A stretch of 64,000 bases of DNA from Flavobacterium sp. HJ-32-4 (GCF_022532105.1 NZ_CP092832.1:1302001-1366000), one strand, 5' to 3'. Numbered from the stretch's first letter, positions 34,090-42,581 are shown. The notes: generated by a model from the sequence alone, not told the origin. Translations and numbers: made by a program.

Positions 34090-34713
34090 ATGAAAAAGAT
34101 CATTTGTGTTTCGCTATTGCTTGCCTCCCTGATAGGATCGGCACAGGCCCGTCCTTTCCTGTCGCCCACCGAACGTGTATATGTCGAAGCCGGAGGGTAC
34201 ATTCCGCTTGACGGCCTAAAAGACAAAATCCAGCCGTCTGTGAACTTCGGATTCTGGTACCGCGCCGTCCATTTCGAGCGCGAATCACTCGAGATTGGTT
34301 TCAACCTGACGGTTCCGGAAAGCGTGGGCAACTTCCAGTATATCCATCGCGACAGTATCTTCAACAACCGCATCCGTGGACTCGGCGGCACCATAGGTAT
34401 CCGCTACTCGGCACGGATGGATTTCTTCGAATCTCCGACCACCGGCATGGAATGGTATTCGACCCTGGGCTACGGCTTCCTGACGTACCGATCACAGTTT
34501 GTAGGCTATACCGATCCCTCTGCTCCCTTTCAAAAGGAACGATACAGCAAGGTGTTCAGTACCATGTCAATCGGACTCGGGGTACGCTGGTTTTACAAGA
34601 ATGTAGGTGTACAGGCGGGTTACCAGTGGACACCTTACTCCTGGTTTTACAAAGACTTACCGCGCGATTTTGGAAGCGGCGCGTTGTTGGTAGGGATTGT
34701 ATACAAGCAATAA
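34090..34713 (+). CDS. Predicted outer-membrane beta-barrel protein
   Basis: A 207-residue protein with a signal peptide (MKKIICVSLLLASLIGSAQA). The mature part alternates hydrophobic and polar residues with many aromatics (VNFGFWYRAVHFE, GTIGIRYSARMDF, GVRWFYKNVGVQAGYQW) and ends GALLVGIVYKQ, as expected for a small eight-stranded barrel. No named family is recognised. It is co-directional with the surface-repeat gene. Confidence 0.65.
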   Translation: MKKIICVSLLLASLIGSAQARPFLSPTERVYVEAGGYIPLDGLKDKIQPSVNFGFWYRAVHFERESLEIGFNLTVPESVGNFQYIHRDSIFNNRIRGLGGTIGIRYSARMDFFESPTTGMEWYSTLGYGFLTYRSQFVGYTDPSAPFQKERYSKVFSTMSIGLGVRWFYKNVGVQAGYQWTPYSWFYKDLPRDFGSGALLVGIVYKQ

Positions 34714-34718
34714 GAAAA

Positions 34719-34738
34719 GCCCGGCGTTAAAACCGGGC
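34719..34738. terminator. Terminator between convergent genes
   Basis: GCCCGG (34719-34724) and CCGGGC (34733-34738) enclose CGTTAAAA. It sits between the plus-strand barrel gene and the minus-strand fused barrel gene. Confidence 0.6.
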
Positions 34739-34747
34739 CTAACCAAC

Positions 34748-36136
34748 TTATAATCTGTAACTAAATCCGAATTGAGCTGTGACCCACCGGGGTCGGAAGG
34801 TGGTGTCGCTTTCGAGCGTCTTAAGGGGGTAACGGAAGAGCGGCGTTACCTCGGCGCGCCAATGCGACCCGATTTTATAGTATACCTGAAAACCTGCGTC
34901 AATACCCGAAGTGGTTTTCAGGAAGTTGTTTTGACCTCCCAGAGAAAACGTTTGGGTTCCCGTTGCCGAGACGACTAATTCATTGCGGTTGTAGCGCATC
35001 AGGGCTATGCCGAGTAGTGCCTCCACCCCGAGATTGCGGTCTAGTAGCCGGTAGCTGAACGTGATGGGAATCTCGGAGTACCGGATTTCCTGGTCAATGG
35101 TAACCGTCTGGGCATTTACGAATCGTTCTTCGACATCCATAGGCGACATTCCGGCAGCCAAATCAATGCGACTGTAGTCAAGGAAGCGATTATCACTCCC
35201 GACCCCCGAGATGTGGGTTTGGTACGCCAGGTTTACCTGTGAGTAGCCAATCTGGATACCAAAACGGCCGTTGAACTTCCACTTCGCAAACAAGCCGAAC
35301 GAATGGCCTGCCTTTCCCTTGCCCGAGAAGGTAGCGGCATCTGAGAGAGGCGAGGCGTTCCCGAAGGATGCCATTACGTTTGGGCCATACCAACCGCCCA
35401 CGTAAAACTCATACTGGGGCTTGGGTTCCTCTGCAGCTTTGGATTCGTCTTTTTTGACGGTTTTCTTTTGGTTGGCGGTGCTGTCTGCCGTCGGTGTTGT
35501 GGCAACGGAAAGGGAATCACTGGTGGGAAACAGCAGTTCCCGCCCGAGACTTCCCGTCGGATTCGGCTGAAATGCGATGCCTTTGGCCTCTTCTGCCTGT
35601 CCGAACGCGTCGCGGGAAGACGCCATTCGCTTTTTAGCAAAATACGATGTAAAGCGCGTCGGAGGGTGCATTCGCGTACGCCGGTGATTTCGGTGCACCG
35701 GCCCTTTTTTAGTAAAGGAAGGACGAGACGACTCGACGGAATGGGCTTTTTGGGATGCCGTTACAGTAGTCGTGTTGCCTGACGTCGGTGCCGACCTCTC
35801 AGGATGCAGGGTGTTTGGATCACTAGGGTCTACCTTTCCATCCGGATGTGATACGACGGGTTGTGATACAGAAGGGCGTACCGGAGCCGATTTTTCGTCA
35901 CGTCGTTCCCAATTGTCGTTACTCTCGACAGCATCCCCGGTGAAATACGTAACGCCAAAATACCCCACCAGGAGCATTGCCGCCAGTCCCGGCCACCAAA
36001 GCCAGAACACGCCGCGGCGTTTTTTCTTTTTTTCAAGGTCGGCCTCGATACGAGCCCAAACTTCGTCAGAAGGCGTTTGGTCGAGGTCTTTCAGGCGTTC
36101 GCGGAAGGCGCGACCGATATCTTTTTTATTTTCCAT
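34748..36136 (-). CDS. Anti-sigma-like N-terminus fused to a predicted outer-membrane beta-barrel (locus 2)
   Basis: A 462-residue protein with three parts. Residues 1-42 are charged and cytoplasmic, with FRERL and PSDEVWARIEADL (22-34), matching the N-terminus of the protein at 2161-2886. Residues 43-65 form one membrane helix, followed by a Ser/Thr/Pro-rich linker (66-238). Residues 241-462 resemble an outer-membrane barrel of the PorT-like type (YEFYVGGWYGPN, RFGIQIGYSQVNLAY, EIPITFSYRLL) and end in the beta-signal-like QFGFSYRL. There is no cleavable signal peptide. It overlaps the upstream ECF sigma gene by 11 bp. The role as anti-sigma is inferred from this. Confidence 0.75.
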   Translation of the reverse strand: MENKKDIGRAFRERLKDLDQTPSDEVWARIEADLEKKKKRRGVFWLWWPGLAAMLLVGYFGVTYFTGDAVESNDNWERRDEKSAPVRPSVSQPVVSHPDGKVDPSDPNTLHPERSAPTSGNTTTVTASQKAHSVESSRPSFTKKGPVHRNHRRTRMHPPTRFTSYFAKKRMASSRDAFGQAEEAKGIAFQPNPTGSLGRELLFPTSDSLSVATTPTADSTANQKKTVKKDESKAAEEPKPQYEFYVGGWYGPNVMASFGNASPLSDAATFSGKGKAGHSFGLFAKWKFNGRFGIQIGYSQVNLAYQTHISGVGSDNRFLDYSRIDLAAGMSPMDVEERFVNAQTVTIDQEIRYSEIPITFSYRLLDRNLGVEALLGIALMRYNRNELVVSATGTQTFSLGGQNNFLKTTSGIDAGFQVYYKIGSHWRAEVTPLFRYPLKTLESDTTFRPRWVTAQFGFSYRL

Positions 36137-36674
36137 TGCTCACCTTTTTAGGGTTAATGGGAGTTTGCTGTAACTCTCTTTTCAACAAAGCCTTGGCCTT
36201 GTGTAGGTTTGATTTTGAGGTGCCCTCTGTAATATCCAGCATTGAGGCGATTTCCTTATGCGAATAATCGTCCAACTCATAAAGGCAGAATACCAGCCGG
36301 TACTGGTTGGGAAGACGTTGCACGAGTTCCAACAACCGGTCAAGCGACACGTCCATCTCGTCTTCATCTACCGTGGTGTCATCCGGGAGCTTGTCAGGCA
36401 GGGCGACGAGTCCAAAGGTTTTGCGGTAACTGTCAATTGCTTTGTGGATGGTGATCCGTTTCATCCATCCCTCAAACGACCCTTTGTTTGCAAAGCTTCG
36501 GATGTTGGTGAAGATCTCGACGAACGCGTTGTGCAGGTTGTCTTCGGCTTCTTCCAGGTTGGCGCAATACTTCAGGCTGAGCGCGAAGAGCGTATTTCGG
36601 TAGCGTCCATAGAGTGCTTCCCGCGCCTTTCGGTCGCCGTCCATACAGCCTTTTATGATGTTATCGAGATCCAA
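36126..36674 (-). CDS. ECF-type RNA polymerase sigma factor (locus 2)
   Basis: A 182-residue two-region sigma factor. Region 2 includes EEAEDNLHNAFVEIFTNI and GSFEGWMKRITIHKAIDSYR. Region 4 includes YELDDYSHKEIASMLDITEGTSKSNLHKAK. The best start is TTG at 36674 (DLDNIIKGCMDGDRKAREALY), since the next ATG removes the conserved N-terminal helix. Use of TTG is shared with the ECF gene at 1620. It overlaps the fused anti-sigma/barrel gene and follows a lipoprotein gene by 48 bp. Confidence 0.9.
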   Translation of the reverse strand: MDLDNIIKGCMDGDRKAREALYGRYRNTLFALSLKYCANLEEAEDNLHNAFVEIFTNIRSFANKGSFEGWMKRITIHKAIDSYRKTFGLVALPDKLPDDTTVDEDEMDVSLDRLLELVQRLPNQYRLVFCLYELDDYSHKEIASMLDITEGTSKSNLHKAKALLKRELQQTPINPKKVSNGK

Positions 36675-36722
36675 CGGAAGCAGGGGTATCGTTCGGTAAA
36701 TCGGAAATGCGTGTCATCCCTC

Positions 36723-37994
36723 TTAAAAGTAATGGATTCCGCGCACATGCACGCCCGATGTCGTCTTATCTTCAGCGCTCATCACATTGGTCGTAGCGTC
36801 CAGCACAAAGGCAGTAGCACCCGTAGCGTCGGTGGCCGACCAATAGCGTCCGTTCAACTCATTGGGCAGTAGCGGCACAAGGGCGTCCCGTATAGCCTGG
36901 AGTTCCGCTTTGGAAGGAAGAAACCAGCGATGGCCGACATCCGCCCCAAATAACAATACTTCCCGTGCAGCCACGGTTCCGTCGGCGGTAGGGGAACAGA
37001 CGGAAGGCGTAGTGTAGAAATCGACCAGCGCCCCATGCATCCGGGCAATATCGCCGCTGGCCCATTTTCCGGCACCCATGCCGTCCTGTAATGCCTGCGG
37101 AATCGCCAGGATGTTGCATCCCCATTGCGCGGAAGGTAGGTCGCTTTCCATTATCTCAATATACCGCCATCCCTCGCTATACGAACCTTTGTCATAGCAT
37201 ACCAACCCTCCCTGCGGACCGACGGCGCCAATCGAATAGGCCGTTTCGGTTTCACAGGAACGACTTAGTTGTATCAACTGGTTTCCGTCGCCGATACGGA
37301 TAGTATCAGGCGTGACGATGACAGGTGCGTCGATTTGCCAGTAGTCGGCTAGGGCTGAGGTGCCGCCGAGATAAATGTTCATGTGGTAGTTGTCGTTTAC
37401 GAAAAGAAACGTCCACGTACCCTCATAGGTTTCGCCATTGTAGTAAAAGGTTAATGTCCCGTCGGGATGGGTCTGGAAAACACCACCTACAAACCCATTG
37501 CGACCGCCTTCTACGTAATCGACGTTCCAGACGCAGGGTGTGGGCGGACAAAACAATCCGTTGCAATACCGGATGATGTCGTCACGGTTGCAACTGTCGA
37601 TCGCCGCCTTCAACTCTTCGTTGTTATGGATGGAAAAGACGCTGCCGTCTGCTAGTGTGGTCGAAATCGGATAGCTGATACTGATCGCAGCGTCTGTAAC
37701 CAGGTTGCCGAGGAAAGCACTGAAATCAGCGTCGCCGACAATCTGGTCTTGCGCCACCGGATCGAGATCACCATCATAGGTAATGACGGTAAGGGGATAG
37801 ACGAAGTCAATGCAGACGATGTGCTGTAACGGGTCGGTGTCCTCGTTGCTGATCTGGCTCACTTGCGTAAACAGGACGTCCTGCTGTGTGATCACATTGT
37901 CAAAGTCGGGGACGATGGTGTCGGCCCGTAGGGTATCATCGAGGTCGGTGCATCCCGCCAGGGCGAGAAACAGGAAGGGGAGGTATCGTTTCAT
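36723..37994 (-). CDS. Lipoprotein with DUF1566/Fib_succ-like C-terminal domain
   Basis: A 423-residue lipoprotein with lipobox LALAGC (Cys15), so attached to a membrane, possibly exposed on the surface. The N-terminal half has no recognised family. The C-terminal third (about 270-423) contains SEGWRYIEIMESDLPSAQWG, HRWFLPSKAELQAIRDAL and GRYWSATDATGATAFVLD, wording typical of DUF1566 or Fib_succ major-paralogous domains, which belong to a C-type-lectin-like group. It starts 6 bp after the stop of the papain-like lipoprotein gene and is probably in the same operon as the ECF genes. Confidence 0.7.
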   Translation of the reverse strand: MKRYLPFLFLALAGCTDLDDTLRADTIVPDFDNVITQQDVLFTQVSQISNEDTDPLQHIVCIDFVYPLTVITYDGDLDPVAQDQIVGDADFSAFLGNLVTDAAISISYPISTTLADGSVFSIHNNEELKAAIDSCNRDDIIRYCNGLFCPPTPCVWNVDYVEGGRNGFVGGVFQTHPDGTLTFYYNGETYEGTWTFLFVNDNYHMNIYLGGTSALADYWQIDAPVIVTPDTIRIGDGNQLIQLSRSCETETAYSIGAVGPQGGLVCYDKGSYSEGWRYIEIMESDLPSAQWGCNILAIPQALQDGMGAGKWASGDIARMHGALVDFYTTPSVCSPTADGTVAAREVLLFGADVGHRWFLPSKAELQAIRDALVPLLPNELNGRYWSATDATGATAFVLDATTNVMSAEDKTTSGVHVRGIHYF

Positions 37995-38000
37995 GGTAAT

Positions 38001-39002
38001 TTAAATTGCGTCATACGCGATATAAGCGCCTAAAAGGCCGTATTCATAGTCAGGATCGGAGGCTTGTCGGAAGAAATCATAACTCACCCAGCAGTAACCT
38101 TCGTTGCCCCAGTCGGTTCCCCATGAGTTCACCACCTTGAACGCGGCCAGGTCGTCGTCGTACCCCACCACGAGCATGGCGTGTGAGCCGACAAGTTGCG
38201 TGCTGTCGCAATGGAGGTACACGAAGCGGTTGTCGGCATCCCGGGGTGTGGCCGCCCGGAACGACTGGTCGAGTTTCATACCGATGACCACCGGCATCTG
38301 CGTAGCGATCATCGCCTTTACGACATTGCGGGTTGTGAAGGAACCGGTTTCCGCAAGCGGGTAGACCGCGTAATAGTCACTAATTTTATGGGCCTCGGCC
38401 TCGGTTCGTGCCACGCTTCCGGGCTGGTAGGTGCATACGGAAGGGTTGTACGGAAAATACGCCCATGTGCAGGCCCCTTGTGCTTTCAATACATGGAGTG
38501 CGTTCTCGATGCAGGTGCCCACATCGCAACCGCCGGCTTCTTTCGCCTGGTTATAAACATACGCCGGACTCATCACCTGGTCGAAGGTGGTAAACACATG
38601 GCCATATTGGATTTTTTCCTGATAGCTTTTTAGGTAATAGGTCGTGGCCCACGCCACGCAGCTTCCCTGCGCCCCCTGGCTTCGCACGGGCGGCATATCG
38701 GCACTGAGGTCAAACAGCACCGGGAGGTCGGGCGGAATCTCAAAAACCGGTAGCGGCAGCGCGGGCTCGGTAATGCTCGCGCAGCCTGCGTCATTGAGGC
38801 CACAGTTTTTCGGGTCGTTTTGTGCAACTTCCGTCTCAATAGGCGTTTCGGGATCGATGGGTGGATTTTCTTCCTCCGGCTCCGGCTCCCAGTCAATCGG
38901 ATTGACGTTATCGGGTGGGCGCGTGCGGCTTCCCACGGGTTCGGTTTCACAGCTTAGGGCTGAAAATGCGATGAAGATGGCAACCAGGAGACGTAGTTTC
39001 AT
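38001..39002 (-). CDS. Papain-like (C1 family) cysteine peptidase lipoprotein
   Basis: A 333-residue lipoprotein. The signal peptide MKLRLLVAIFIAFSALSC ends in the lipobox with Cys18; this start at 39002 is preferred over a longer frame with no signal. A Pro/Glu-rich linker (about 30-60) follows. The peptidase domain has SQGAQGSCVAWA with the catalytic Cys115, SHAMLVVGYDD with the catalytic His, and VVNSWGTDWGNEGYCWVSY with the Asn. No classical inhibitory propeptide is visible. It is the first gene of a probable operon with a second lipoprotein and ECF locus 2. Confidence 0.85.
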   Translation of the reverse strand: MKLRLLVAIFIAFSALSCETEPVGSRTRPPDNVNPIDWEPEPEEENPPIDPETPIETEVAQNDPKNCGLNDAGCASITEPALPLPVFEIPPDLPVLFDLSADMPPVRSQGAQGSCVAWATTYYLKSYQEKIQYGHVFTTFDQVMSPAYVYNQAKEAGGCDVGTCIENALHVLKAQGACTWAYFPYNPSVCTYQPGSVARTEAEAHKISDYYAVYPLAETGSFTTRNVVKAMIATQMPVVIGMKLDQSFRAATPRDADNRFVYLHCDSTQLVGSHAMLVVGYDDDLAAFKVVNSWGTDWGNEGYCWVSYDFFRQASDPDYEYGLLGAYIAYDAI

Positions 39003-39054
39003 ATGACCTGTTTTAGCTATAGTCGACCACAAAGCAAAAGGTTGCCTCAAAAAA

Positions 39055-39084
39055 GAAACCCTGCTCCGATAGAAGCAGGGTTTC
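39055..39084 (-). terminator. Terminator after pnp
   Basis: GAAACCCTGCT (39055-39065) and AGCAGGGTTTC (39074-39084) pair over 11 bp. On the minus strand the stem is followed by TTTTTT. It ends pnp transcription before the lipoprotein operon. Confidence 0.85.
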
Positions 39085-39112
39085 CTGAATTAACCTATAT
39101 ATATAACTGGTA

Positions 39113-41428
39113 CTATTCCTGTGTTTCGTCGTTGTGTGACTCACGGGATTCTTCTTGGTCCGGGCGTGGTTCGCGCGGCGGACGGTTGTCATCACGACGT
39201 GGCCCACGGTCATCACGACGCGGTCCGCGATCGTCACGGCGGGGTCCACGGTCATCGCGACGTGGTCCGCGGTCATCGCGACGCTCCGGGCGCGGTGCAT
39301 TCTCATCACGAGGAGGGCGTGGGAGAAGCGCCTTACGGGAAACACGCTCTTTCTTCGTCTTCGGATCGATACCCATGAATTTCACATCAAGTTCATCACC
39401 CATGTTGACCACATCGGTTACGTTCTCCGTGCGCTCCCATGCCAATTCTGACACGTGCAGCAGGATTTCGTTACCCGGCGCGTCGAGGTATTCCACTACC
39501 GCACCGAAGTCCATGATCTTGATGACTTTCACGCGGTACGTCTCACCGATTTCCGGTTTGAACTTAAGCGCTTCGATCTTGGCCAGAACCATGTCGATAC
39601 CATCCTGGTCGGTACCGAGGATTTCGACAACACCCTGGTCGTCGACTTCGTTGAGTACGATGGTCGTTTTCGACAATTTCTGGAGTTCCTGGATATTCTT
39701 TCCACCTGGTCCGATGAACGGCCCAATGTATTGGCTTGGCATGTACGCCATGATGATCTTCGGCGCATTTGGTTTCAGTTGCGGACGTGAAGCTGGGATG
39801 GCCTCTGTCAGCTTCTCCAAAATGTGAAGACGTCCGGCACGTGCCTGTTCCAACGCCTGCTCCATGATATCATAACGAAGTCCTTCAATCTTAATGTCCA
39901 TCTGGCAGGCCGTGATACCGTCAGCGGTACCCGTTACTTTGAAGTCCATGTCACCCAGGTGATCTTCATCCCCAAGGATATCCGACAATACGGCCCAACG
40001 ACCGGTAGCATCGTCTGAGATGAGTCCCATGGCGATACCCGATACCGGCTTCACCATACCAACACCTGAATCAAGAAGCGCCATCGTGCCGGCACAAACA
40101 GTGGCCATGGAAGACGATCCGTTTGATTCAAGAACTTCCGATACGATACGGATGGTATAGGCACAATCTTCCGGGATCATGTTTTTCAACGCCCGTTGCG
40201 CCAGGTTTCCGTGGCCTACCTCACGACGTGACGTACCGCGTAGCGGACGTGCCTCACCAGTTGAGAAAGGAGGGAAGTTGTAGTGCAGGTAGAAACGCTC
40301 TTCACCTTGCTCAGATGGTGTATCGATGATGTTCGCTTCGCGCGATGTACCAAGGGTGACGGTCGCCAACGCCTGGGTTTCACCCCGTGTGAAGATAGCA
40401 GAACCGTGGGTGCGTGGCAGATAATCGACCTCACACCAGATCGGACGGATGTCGGTTGTCTTACGTCCGTCAAGACGGATGCCTTTTTCAAGGATGACGT
40501 TACGGACGGCCTCTTTCTGTACTTTATACAGATACGTGCTCACCAGGTCACCGTTCTCGGCAAGTTCTTCTTCGGTGAACGTCGCGATGACCTCCTCCTT
40601 AACGGCTGAGAATTTCTCGCTGCGCTCCTGCTTGGACGAACCTTCAAGTGCAATGGCGTAGTACTTGTCGTAAGCGGCTTCTTTCACGCGGGCATAGACG
40701 GCCTCGTTTGACTTGTCACCTTCGTATTCGCGCATCGCTTTGCCAACAGCCGCACGCATGCGTTCCTGGGCGGCAACCTGTACCTTGATGGCGTCATGGG
40801 CGAATTTGATGGCTTCGACCATTTCCTTTTCGGAAATCTCTTTCATCTCACCTTCTACCATCGCAACAGAGTCGGCAGACGCACCGATCATCATGTCGAT
40901 GTCAGACGCTTCGAGTTGTGACGGACTAGGGTTGATGATGAATTTACCGTCAACACGTGCCACACGCACCTCTGAAATCAGGGTTGGGAAAGGCAGGTCG
41001 GAAACAGCGATGGCAGCAGAAGCGGCAAGTCCGGCCAGTGAATCCGGCATGACTTCCTCATCGTGTGACATCAATTGGATCATTACCTGCGTTTCGGCAT
41101 GGTAATCATCCGGGAAAAGCGGACGGAGCACGCGGTCCACAAGGCGCATGGTCAATACTTCCTTGTCGCTAGGACGCGCTTCGCGCTTGAAGAAACCACC
41201 TGGGAAACGGCCTGAAGAGGCGAATTTCTCGCGGTAGTCAACGGTGAGCGGAAGAAAATCCACTCCAGGGTTTGCAGTTCTTGCGGAGACTGCGGTAGCG
41301 AGCAGCATGGTGTCACCCATACGCACTACTACCGATCCGTCGGCCTGTTTGGCCAGTTTTCCGGTTTCGATCGAGATGGTCCTGCCATCTCCCAAATCGA
41401 TAACCTCGGTAATAACATTTGGAATCAT
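39113..41428 (-). CDS. pnp: Polyribonucleotide nucleotidyltransferase (PNPase) with heptad-repeat tail
   Basis: A 771-residue exoribonuclease that degrades RNA by phosphorolysis from the 3' end. It has two RNase PH domains joined by an alpha-helical domain, with the catalytic core around [23 protein letters not shown], then a KH domain ([16 protein letters not shown]) and an S1 domain ([21 protein letters not shown]). After S1 the tail holds four exact DDRGPRR heptads and a fifth degenerate one, then an acidic end. The basic, RGG-like tail may bind RNA or partner proteins. It is downstream of rpsO on the same strand, with a terminator between. Confidence 0.96.
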   Translation of the reverse strand: MIPNVITEVIDLGDGRTISIETGKLAKQADGSVVVRMGDTMLLATAVSARTANPGVDFLPLTVDYREKFASSGRFPGGFFKREARPSDKEVLTMRLVDRVLRPLFPDDYHAETQVMIQLMSHDEEVMPDSLAGLAASAAIAVSDLPFPTLISEVRVARVDGKFIINPSPSQLEASDIDMMIGASADSVAMVEGEMKEISEKEMVEAIKFAHDAIKVQVAAQERMRAAVGKAMREYEGDKSNEAVYARVKEAAYDKYYAIALEGSSKQERSEKFSAVKEEVIATFTEEELAENGDLVSTYLYKVQKEAVRNVILEKGIRLDGRKTTDIRPIWCEVDYLPRTHGSAIFTRGETQALATVTLGTSREANIIDTPSEQGEERFYLHYNFPPFSTGEARPLRGTSRREVGHGNLAQRALKNMIPEDCAYTIRIVSEVLESNGSSSMATVCAGTMALLDSGVGMVKPVSGIAMGLISDDATGRWAVLSDILGDEDHLGDMDFKVTGTADGITACQMDIKIEGLRYDIMEQALEQARAGRLHILEKLTEAIPASRPQLKPNAPKIIMAYMPSQYIGPFIGPGGKNIQELQKLSKTTIVLNEVDDQGVVEILGTDQDGIDMVLAKIEALKFKPEIGETYRVKVIKIMDFGAVVEYLDAPGNEILLHVSELAWERTENVTDVVNMGDELDVKFMGIDPKTKKERVSRKALLPRPPRDENAPRPERRDDRGPRRDDRGPRRDDRGPRRDDRGPRRDDNRPPREPRPDQEESRESHNDETQE

Positions 41429-41500
41429 AAATCCTTTTGTTGATTAAACAGTGGGTTTTTGTTTGTTGTTGTAGTTGTGTTGTTGTAGTTGCAGACCCAA
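41429..41500 (-). promoter_or_regulatory. CAA-rich leader of pnp
   Basis: Read on the minus strand, the leader contains two copies of AACTACAACAACA followed by ACAAACAAAAACCC, a sequence with almost no G and so little structure. No TAnnTTTG match was found, so the promoter is not placed. The low structure may favour ribosome or PNPase access; this is only a suggestion. Confidence 0.35.
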
Positions 41501-41540
41501 TGAAAAACCAAAACTTTTTTTGCGCCGGATTCCAAAACAA

Positions 41541-41564
41541 AAAGAGGCGCGCGGGCGCCTCTTT
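41541..41564 (-). terminator. Terminator after rpsO
   Basis: AAAGAGGCGC (41541-41550) and GCGCCTCTTT (41555-41564) pair perfectly around GCGG. The flanking A-run gives a T-run for the minus-strand transcript from rpsO. Confidence 0.85.
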
Positions 41565-41572
41565 CGGTCAGA

Positions 41573-41842
41573 TTATTTCCTGATGTTGAGTTCTTTGATG
41601 ATCGCGCGGTAGCGGTTGATCTCGGTGTTCTTCAGGTAGTCAAGGTGGCTCCTTCTTTTACCTACCAACTTTACAAGGGCACGCTCGGTGTTGTAGTCGT
41701 GGCGGTTTTTCTTAAGGTGCTCCGTGAGGTGGTTGATCCTGTAGGTGAACAGCGCGATCTGCCCTTCTGCTGAACCGGTGTTGGTCGCAGCGCCTCCGTG
41801 CTTGGCAAAAATTTCTTCTTTTTTCTCTTTAGTCAAATACAT
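41573..41842 (-). CDS. rpsO: 30S ribosomal protein S15
   Basis: An 89-residue ribosomal protein, the usual length, that binds the central domain of 16S rRNA. Seen are NTGSAEGQIALFTYRINHLTEHL, HDYNTERALVKLVGKRRSHLDYL and the C-terminal YRAIIKELNIRK, all typical. The start at 41842 (MYLTKEKKEEIFAKHGG) fits the family. The rpsO-pnp order matches that in many bacteria. Confidence 0.97.
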   Translation of the reverse strand: MYLTKEKKEEIFAKHGGAATNTGSAEGQIALFTYRINHLTEHLKKNRHDYNTERALVKLVGKRRSHLDYLKNTEINRYRAIIKELNIRK

Positions 41843-41896
41843 GCTAATATTCTTTAAATGATTATTATGTAGTGCTACGTTTTTCGTACACGGGTG

Positions 41897-41904
41897 CAAA
41901 GGTA
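41897..41904 (-). promoter_or_regulatory. Promoter of rpsO
   Basis: On the minus strand a TTG is followed after 19 nt by TACCTTTG (-7, exact consensus). The ATG of rpsO is 55 nt downstream, leaving room for a regulatory leader. Confidence 0.65.
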
Positions 41905-41934
41905 GTATTATTTTTTGGATAGGCAAGAGGACTG

Positions 41935-41985
41935 AGTCGAAAGTCGAAAGTCAAAAGTCGAAGGTCAAAAGTCAAAAGTCGAGAG
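41935..41985. repeat. AGTCAAA heptanucleotide repeat
   Basis: Seven units of the form GTCGAAA, GTCAAAA or GTCGAGA follow one another with a 7 bp period between the rpsO promoter and the GAF-domain gene. Confidence 0.7.
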
Positions 41986-42071
41986 TGGGAGTGGTGGAGG
42001 TAGTGTATAGACAACATAAACCACGGCGCACGTGGCGTCGGTAATGGGGATGAAGGTAAGATTGGGTTGGC

Positions 42072-42530
42072 TTATCGGAACAACTTCGCGATTTCCGCGT
42101 TGACGAATTCCAGGAAACGCTCATCCTGCTCGGTAAAAGGGTCGGCAACCTCACTGTCAATGTCGATCTGCCCGATGTTGCGTCCGTCTACAAACATCGG
42201 CACGACGATCTCCGATTTGACGGTCAGGCTGCACGCGATATAGTTATCCTGCGCCGTCACATCCGGAACTACGAAATTCTGGTTCGACACCGCTACCTGT
42301 CCACAAATGCCCTTCCCAAAAGGGATAACCGTGTGGTCGGTCGGCTCACCGGCATACGGCCCGAGAATCAGTTCTTCCTTCTCACCATTGCGGAAATAAA
42401 AACCGACCCAATCGTAATAGTCGATGTTGTCGCGCAACAGGTGGCAGATTTCAAGTAGCTTATCCTCGCGAAGGATGTTGGTATGGTGCAGAATATCCTG
42501 TACTTTTGGCTTCAGTTCCTCGAATGTCAT
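42072..42530 (-). CDS. GAF-domain protein, free methionine-(R)-sulfoxide reductase-like
   Basis: A 152-residue single-GAF protein of the fRMsr type, which reduces free methionine-R-sulfoxide using cysteines. GKGICGQVA gives Cys76 and DNYIACSLTVKSEIVVPM gives Cys100, which correspond to Cys94 and the catalytic Cys118 of the E. coli enzyme. The place of the E. coli Cys84 is taken by a PTDH segment, so one of the three usual cysteines is missing. The start at 42530 (MTFEELKPKVQDILHH) fits the fold. Its promoter lies 44 nt upstream. Confidence 0.8.
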   Translation of the reverse strand: MTFEELKPKVQDILHHTNILREDKLLEICHLLRDNIDYYDWVGFYFRNGEKEELILGPYAGEPTDHTVIPFGKGICGQVAVSNQNFVVPDVTAQDNYIACSLTVKSEIVVPMFVDGRNIGQIDIDSEVADPFTEQDERFLEFVNAEIAKLFR

Positions 42531-42573
42531 GGCGTCTTTTTTCGTCGTGGCGCGCGGCGCCTGGTTTTCTTTA

Positions 42574-42581
42574 CAAAGGTA
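42574..42581 (-). promoter_or_regulatory. -7 element for the GAF-domain gene
   Basis: On the minus strand the site reads TACCTTTG, an exact TAnnTTTG match. Confidence 0.55.

Noticed and set aside
39003..39827. A 274-residue antisense open frame with RGPRSSRR repeats
   Set aside because: The repeats are the antisense reading of the DDRGPRR heptads of pnp, so this is a mirror of a known gene.
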